Under the pieces are notes generated by a model that worked only from the letters and a program-made list of their open reading frames with translations, did no database searches and was not told where the DNA came from. A program made the position numbers and the translations under genes. A DNA stretch of 16,231 nucleotides from NCBI GenBank assembly GCA_015521535.1, contig WAOA01000023.1, positions 1 to 16,231 of the forward strand, read 5' to 3'. This DNA comes from Candidatus Aenigmatarchaeota archaeon (GTDB lineage Archaea; Aenigmatarchaeota; Aenigmatarchaeia; Aenigmatarchaeales; SZUA-1535). Numbering within the stretch: position 1 is the first letter of the stretch; each line of letters begins with the position of its first letter. This document shows, in pieces, positions 12,374-16,231 of this stretch.

Positions 12374-12952
12374 TTACAATTTTCTTTCAAGAATAAAAAT
12401 AATTTCTTGCGTGCCAAATTCGTTTTTTATTTTATTTCTTAACTTATTATCAAAATCTTTTACTCTGAGATAAAATATAACATAAGTTCTTCTTTTTACC
12501 TTTTTTGAGATACTTTCCTTGAATTTTTTCTTAAATAGGCTTTCGTGCTTATAATCTAGTTCTACACGAAGGTAACGGATTTTAAAACCATTTTTCAAGT
12601 AAAATCTTTCTACGCCTTCGCCCGCGCCGACAGAAATCTCGGTAAATCCGCGCTTTTTACATTCTTTAAAAAATCTCTTTAAAAGTTCACTCCCAATACC
12701 TTTTCGCCAGTATTGTACTAATACAGCAATAGAATGAAGTATTATCTCTTTTTTATTGTTTCTTGAAGGAAGACCGAAAACTATTCCAATGAGTTTGTTT
12801 TTCAAATATGCTCCGAGAAAAAGATTCGGAAATTCTCTGTATCTTCTTTTTAAAGAAGCAAGTGACATCTTTCCGTTCGTGTAATCTTTGTAAATTCTGT
12901 AAAATTCTTTCAGATCATTTTCTGAAACATATTTTATCTTCGCGCTCTTCAT
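12374..12952 (-). CDS. GNAT-family N-acetyltransferase
   Basis: A 192-residue protein with the GNAT fold. Beta-strand 4 and the acetyl-CoA loop appear as IILHSIAVLVQYWRKGIGSE, where QYWRKG is the Q/R-x-x-G-x-G/A-type pyrophosphate loop. VERFYLKNGFK is the C-terminal strand-helix typical of the fold. The last 60 residues (SLFKKKFKESISKKVKRRT onward) are a basic extension of unknown role. The substrate cannot be told from sequence. The gene overlaps the HEPN gene by four bases (ATGA), so the MNT, HEPN and GNAT genes are translated from one message. Its place behind a toxin-antitoxin-like pair is suggestive but may be only operon context. Confidence 0.8.
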   Translation of the reverse strand: MKSAKIKYVSENDLKEFYRIYKDYTNGKMSLASLKRRYREFPNLFLGAYLKNKLIGIVFGLPSRNNKKEIILHSIAVLVQYWRKGIGSELLKRFFKECKKRGFTEISVGAGEGVERFYLKNGFKIRYLRVELDYKHESLFKKKFKESISKKVKRRTYVIFYLRVKDFDNKLRNKIKNEFGTQEIIFILERKL

Positions 12953-13377
12953 CGCTTTATCTCCTTGAGAAAGTCCTCAACGATTTTTATGCACTCTTCC
13001 GCCCTTTCCAATGCTTTCTTAACCTCGTTTTTAGTATAGGTTTTTACGGGATTCCAGATTTTATCACCTTTTTTTATCGGATATCTTGGCTTGAGCCAGT
13101 AGCGCTCTAGTTCGAAGATGTGCTGGCTCAATCTTTCCACCTTTTTTTCTTCCTTTTCCGGAAGTTGGGACGCTATTTCTATCAACAGTTCGCTTATCAC
13201 ATGTTCCGGAGTGAATTTTCCGTATATTACAAGCAGAGCTTTCGCGGCTTTTTCTGCGGCCTGTTGTGCAAAATATAAAGCGTTTGCGTAAATTCTGTTC
13301 TTTTCAAGCACTTTTGCTGAGCGTAGGTCTTCTTTGGCCTTTTCCAAAAACGCTTTCGCGAATTCTATTTCGCTCAT
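12949..13377 (-). CDS. HEPN-domain protein
   Basis: A 142-residue all-helical protein of the HEPN superfamily (PF05168-like). The N-terminal helix pair FAKAFLEKAKEDLRSAKVL and YANALYFAQQAAEKAAKALLVIYG is the classic HEPN signature, and the tail carries LERYWLKPRYP. HEPN proteins next to minimal nucleotidyltransferases often form toxin-antitoxin modules in which HEPN is an RNase held in check by the MNT enzyme. Here the usual R-x4-6-H catalytic motif is not clear: the nearest match is RLSQH, with three residues between, so RNase activity is doubtful. Its start overlaps the MNT stop and its stop overlaps the GNAT start, both as ATGA. Confidence 0.85.
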   Translation of the reverse strand: MSEIEFAKAFLEKAKEDLRSAKVLEKNRIYANALYFAQQAAEKAAKALLVIYGKFTPEHVISELLIEIASQLPEKEEKKVERLSQHIFELERYWLKPRYPIKKGDKIWNPVKTYTKNEVKKALERAEECIKIVEDFLKEIKR

Positions 13378-13733
13378 ACCATTTTATATATTCTGCCTTG
13401 CTTATAAATCACATCCTTCTTCGATATCCTGTTCTCGAGGGCAGGAAGATATTTATAGAAGAAAGATTTTCCGTAGAGCACTTTGTAGCCGGTTAAATAC
13501 ATACCCACGAATAAAGGCGATTTTTCCGTGATGTTCTCCAAAAATTGTTTGGGTGTGAGTTGAATTATTGAAAGATTTTTTATTTTCGGAAGTTTTTTTG
13601 TTTTTCGCACTACAACAATCAAATCTATATCTTCTGGATTTTCTTTGGAGAGCGAAGAACCAAAACGAACTATGCAAATCAGGTTTTTACCGTAAATATG
13701 TTTTAGAGTTTTTATTATTTCCTGATCTTTCAT
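13374..13733 (-). CDS. Minimal nucleotidyltransferase (MNT), antitoxin-like
   Basis: A 119-residue protein of the pol-beta-type nucleotidyltransferase superfamily. The motif RFGSSLSKENPEDIDLIVV supplies the GS and the D-x-D metal-binding pair. The spacing is GS-x8-DxD, two residues shorter than the GS-x10-DxD of well-studied MntA proteins, and the usual Gly after the GS pair is missing, so activity is uncertain. In known pairs MNT adds AMP to the HEPN protein to neutralise it. It leads the three-gene operon behind polB, with 32 bp between. It has no Shine-Dalgarno but a TTAAAAAATTTAAT stretch sits just upstream, so it may be leaderless or read through from polB. Confidence 0.82.
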   Translation of the reverse strand: MKDQEIIKTLKHIYGKNLICIVRFGSSLSKENPEDIDLIVVVRKTKKLPKIKNLSIIQLTPKQFLENITEKSPLFVGMYLTGYKVLYGKSFFYKYLPALENRISKKDVIYKQGRIYKMV

Positions 13734-13765
13734 AACTAATATTTTCCATTAAATTTTTTAAATAC

Positions 13766-16198
13766 TCAGAAAAACCTTTCCAATCCAGTTTTTCCCTTCA
13801 ATCGCTCTTCATTTACACCAAGAACTTGTAGTACGCGTAAAGCAGCAGGAATTATTTGGTTGTTTATATAATAATCAATGTCTACATCCTCTATACTTGC
13901 AAACTCTATAGGCTCGGCTCTCTGTGAAATACTTCCGCTCCCTTTTGCTATAACATACATGACTATCATTCCAGGACCTATGCTTCTTCCACGTTCTCTC
14001 ATCTTTTTGGCTGCTATAACATGCGGAGAAATTTGTTTGTACTCTTCTGGCATTTTTGTTAACTGTTCATAAATAACAAGGTCTTTTAGTTTCACCCTTC
14101 TATTTTTGAGGTTTTCTATAACTTTTCTTACATAATTAACAGCACCTACAACATTCTTATCTTTCAGAACAATTTCCAATACCTTTCGCTGCACTTCTTT
14201 TGCTAATGAGCACCAGTCCCTGCGAACAGTTTCCAGACCACGAATTGTAAGGTTACCTTCTTCATCGATCAAAGCATATCTCTTCTTCGCTGTACCGGGT
14301 GCAGCACCACGAGGAATGAAAAGACCTCTTAGATACACTCCTTGAAAGTCGAGTTCCACCATCCCAGGGAGTTTAGAGTTCATGTATTCAAGAAATTCCA
14401 AAGATTTTTTTCTAACATCGCCTTCCTTGACCTTAAGAAAAACGCTATCCGTGTCACCGTAAACCACAATAAAACCTTTTTTCTCTGCTTCAGAAATTGT
14501 GAGTTTGATAAAACTTCTTCCTGCTGCAGCAAGAAATTGAGCACATTCGTAGCAGTACCATCTCGCTCCGGCAAAAGCAAAGCTTCCATACATAGCGTTT
14601 GCTATAGTTTTTACTGCTAGTTGCTCCTGATTGAGCAAAAAATATTCCTCTGAATCTTTTTCAAGCGCTTTCATTTTCTTTTTGATTTCTACTCTTTTTT
14701 CAATAAGCTCTTTAACTACTTCTGAAACAAACCCTTTTTTCTTTTTACAAAACCAGTGTTCGATTTCGCTTACGCGATGGCCATTGTCAACGCAGCATTC
14801 ACAATCTAAAGTTTCAGGAGAAACATTGAAAGTCGCCATTATGCTTGGATATAGAGAACGAAAATCGAGCACGGCTATGTTTTCGTGCAACCCTGCTATA
14901 GGCTCCTTTACAAACCCTCCTATATAGCTTGGCCTTACCCTTCTTTCCTGTATTTCTTTCCATTTTGGCTGGTTAGGAATTACTCTTCCTTCTTCATGTG
15001 CTTTTTTGCAAAGATACCATTCCACGAGTTGAGAATAAGTATAGCGCGAAATATCCCATGGAACTTGCCCAACAACGCGACACAGCATTGCGATTTGCTG
15101 TAAAAGGTAAATACCAAGTCTATAAGTAAGTTCCGAATCTTTTAAGCAATACTCTGCAAGTTTTGAGAAATCTCCTTTTTTCTGCCACGCTTCGACTATT
15201 TCTTCATATTCCATCTCTATTTTTCTATCTCCAAGAAGCTCTGCAGCAACCGCGTCGAGAGTTAGAACTTCTGTTTGAAGTTGCGGCGAGAGAATGTTGT
15301 TTACGAAATTGAAGAGATCTATATGAACTATTCCGTGTACGCGTGCCGCGCTTATTCTCGATCTTCTTTCAAATTTAACTTTTTCTCTATCCCTTCCCAA
15401 ATCAAGTTTTATTTTATACTCTTCCGCTTTTTTATTAACAAGATCCCAATCGAAAGAATCGCCGTTGTATGTGAAAATAACATCAGGATTATACTCTTTT
15501 ATTATGTTAACAAACTCTTCCAAAAGTTCCTTTTCATTCTTAACAACTTTTACGAAATTTTTGTTGATTTTCCGTAAAGATATTACTCTACGAAAATTTT
15601 TACCATAAAAAGAAATCATTATTATCGTGAATTTTCCGCCTTGTTCAATTGCTTCTATGTCAAAGGCTAAACACTTTAACTCAGGAAGTTTTCTTTCTTC
15701 GAGAATTTTCATTTTAGAAACTTCCAAAATTTTATCCGCTATCCAATTTTTATTAACTTCTTGAGCATTTACTTCAATCCATGTAAGACCTGCTAACCTT
15801 TTGTCTATAATATATTTTTTGTAAAAGTTTATTCCGTATTCATATTCATTGATAAGCAACTCTCCGCCGCGTTGAACTTCTAAATGTTTTATAGCATTTC
15901 TCATTTTCTGCAGTTCCTGCGGGTGAGATGCAAAGATTTTAAAAACCTTTTTCTTTTCCCTTTCAACTATCATTTCCGTTTTTTGAATTTCAAAAGAAAA
16001 ACCATGTTTTTTCAGAATGTTTATTATTTCTCTCTCAGCTTTCTCAATTTTATCCTGAAGAGGAAGAACATAGAAATAAGGGCGATATCCCTCGTCAATC
16101 ACACAAACACTTTCTCCTTTTTCGCTCACGCACCATAGTCTGGTAAAAGTTCTGCCCCCTTCTTTATAATAATCCGCATCTATTATACAGAGTTTCAT
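13766..16198 (-). CDS. polB: DNA polymerase B, family B replicative polymerase
   Basis: An 810-residue intact archaeal B-family replicase with proofreading, no intein and no split. The exonuclease sites are Exo I FDIEA (D180, E182), Exo II YNGDSFD (around 244-250) and Exo III Y350-x3-D354. The polymerase motifs are A DFRSLYPSIM with catalytic D445, B KTIANAMYGSFAFAG, and C YGDTDS with D582 and D584. A later KKRYALID segment is the K-x-Y motif that contacts the primer strand. The C-terminus ends KTGLERFF, resembling a PCNA-interacting box with Lys in place of the first Gln. The ATG at 16198 has no Shine-Dalgarno; TTTTTAATTC lies about 26 bp upstream, consistent with a leaderless message. Confidence 0.96.
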   Translation of the reverse strand: MKLCIIDADYYKEGGRTFTRLWCVSEKGESVCVIDEGYRPYFYVLPLQDKIEKAEREIINILKKHGFSFEIQKTEMIVEREKKKVFKIFASHPQELQKMRNAIKHLEVQRGGELLINEYEYGINFYKKYIIDKRLAGLTWIEVNAQEVNKNWIADKILEVSKMKILEERKLPELKCLAFDIEAIEQGGKFTIIMISFYGKNFRRVISLRKINKNFVKVVKNEKELLEEFVNIIKEYNPDVIFTYNGDSFDWDLVNKKAEEYKIKLDLGRDREKVKFERRSRISAARVHGIVHIDLFNFVNNILSPQLQTEVLTLDAVAAELLGDRKIEMEYEEIVEAWQKKGDFSKLAEYCLKDSELTYRLGIYLLQQIAMLCRVVGQVPWDISRYTYSQLVEWYLCKKAHEEGRVIPNQPKWKEIQERRVRPSYIGGFVKEPIAGLHENIAVLDFRSLYPSIMATFNVSPETLDCECCVDNGHRVSEIEHWFCKKKKGFVSEVVKELIEKRVEIKKKMKALEKDSEEYFLLNQEQLAVKTIANAMYGSFAFAGARWYCYECAQFLAAAGRSFIKLTISEAEKKGFIVVYGDTDSVFLKVKEGDVRKKSLEFLEYMNSKLPGMVELDFQGVYLRGLFIPRGAAPGTAKKRYALIDEEGNLTIRGLETVRRDWCSLAKEVQRKVLEIVLKDKNVVGAVNYVRKVIENLKNRRVKLKDLVIYEQLTKMPEEYKQISPHVIAAKKMRERGRSIGPGMIVMYVIAKGSGSISQRAEPIEFASIEDVDIDYYINNQIIPAALRVLQVLGVNEERLKGKTGLERFF

Positions 16199-16217
16199 AG
16201 AATATTTTTTGTTTTTT

Positions 16218-16229
16218 CGAATTAAAAAT
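16218..16229 (-). promoter_or_regulatory. TATA box for polB
   Basis: On the minus strand ATTTTTAATTCG is centred about 26 bp before the polB ATG. No ribosome binding site is present, which supports a leaderless transcript. Confidence 0.45.
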
Positions 16230-16231
16230 TT

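Overview
The window reads as an AT-rich archaeal chromosome segment. The archaeal signs are RadB, a B-family DNA polymerase with a PCNA-type C-terminal tail, a NOG1-type GTPase, a tRNA with bulge-helix-bulge introns and an encoded CCA end, an archaeal-looking RNase P RNA, and many genes with an A/T-rich TATA box about 26 bp before the ATG and no Shine-Dalgarno (leaderless mRNAs). RadB and the compact gene set fit a euryarchaeal or DPANN-type genome; the lineage cannot be fixed further from here. Structured RNA genes are far more GC-rich than the coding DNA, which hints at growth at high temperature.

Layout, left to right: the tail of a Cys-rich protein gene (1-51); a secreted Cys-rich surface protein (105-1229); a small non-coding mobile element (1230-1375); tRNA-Leu(UAG) with two introns (1429-1619); a membrane-anchored DUF151/BFN protein (1654-2124); RNase P RNA (2158-2430); a possibly frameshifted unknown gene on the minus strand (2437-2872); radB (2906-3571). 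Minus strand next: serS, a small membrane protein and topA as one tight operon (7205 to 3574); a second copy of the mobile element (7256-7389); then NOG1-like GTPase, tyrS and a circularly permuted GTPase (10257 to 7394), a translation and ribosome-assembly block. A 37-residue hyperacidic microprotein (10313-10426) diverges from the NOG1-like gene across one shared TATA box. A 100-residue four-Cys protein follows on the minus strand, with the best preserved mobile-element copy (10777-10922) in its promoter. Then come a glutamate-synthase-like FMN protein (11058-12368) and, on the minus strand, polB followed by an overlapping MNT-HEPN-GNAT operon (16198 to 12374).

The most interesting item is a previously unlabelled family of about 134-146 bp miniature inverted-repeat elements. 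There are three diverged copies in 16 kb, each bounded by an 8-bp target duplication (two exact, one 7/8). Two copies sit at the stop codons of genes, with the duplication containing the stop. The third appears to have split a leaderless promoter: removing 154 bp restores a TATA box exactly at -26/-27 from the ATG of the 100-residue gene. Other items worth a second look are the T-loop intron of tRNA-Leu, the symmetric bidirectional TATA box, the hyperacidic microprotein and the split ORF near radB.
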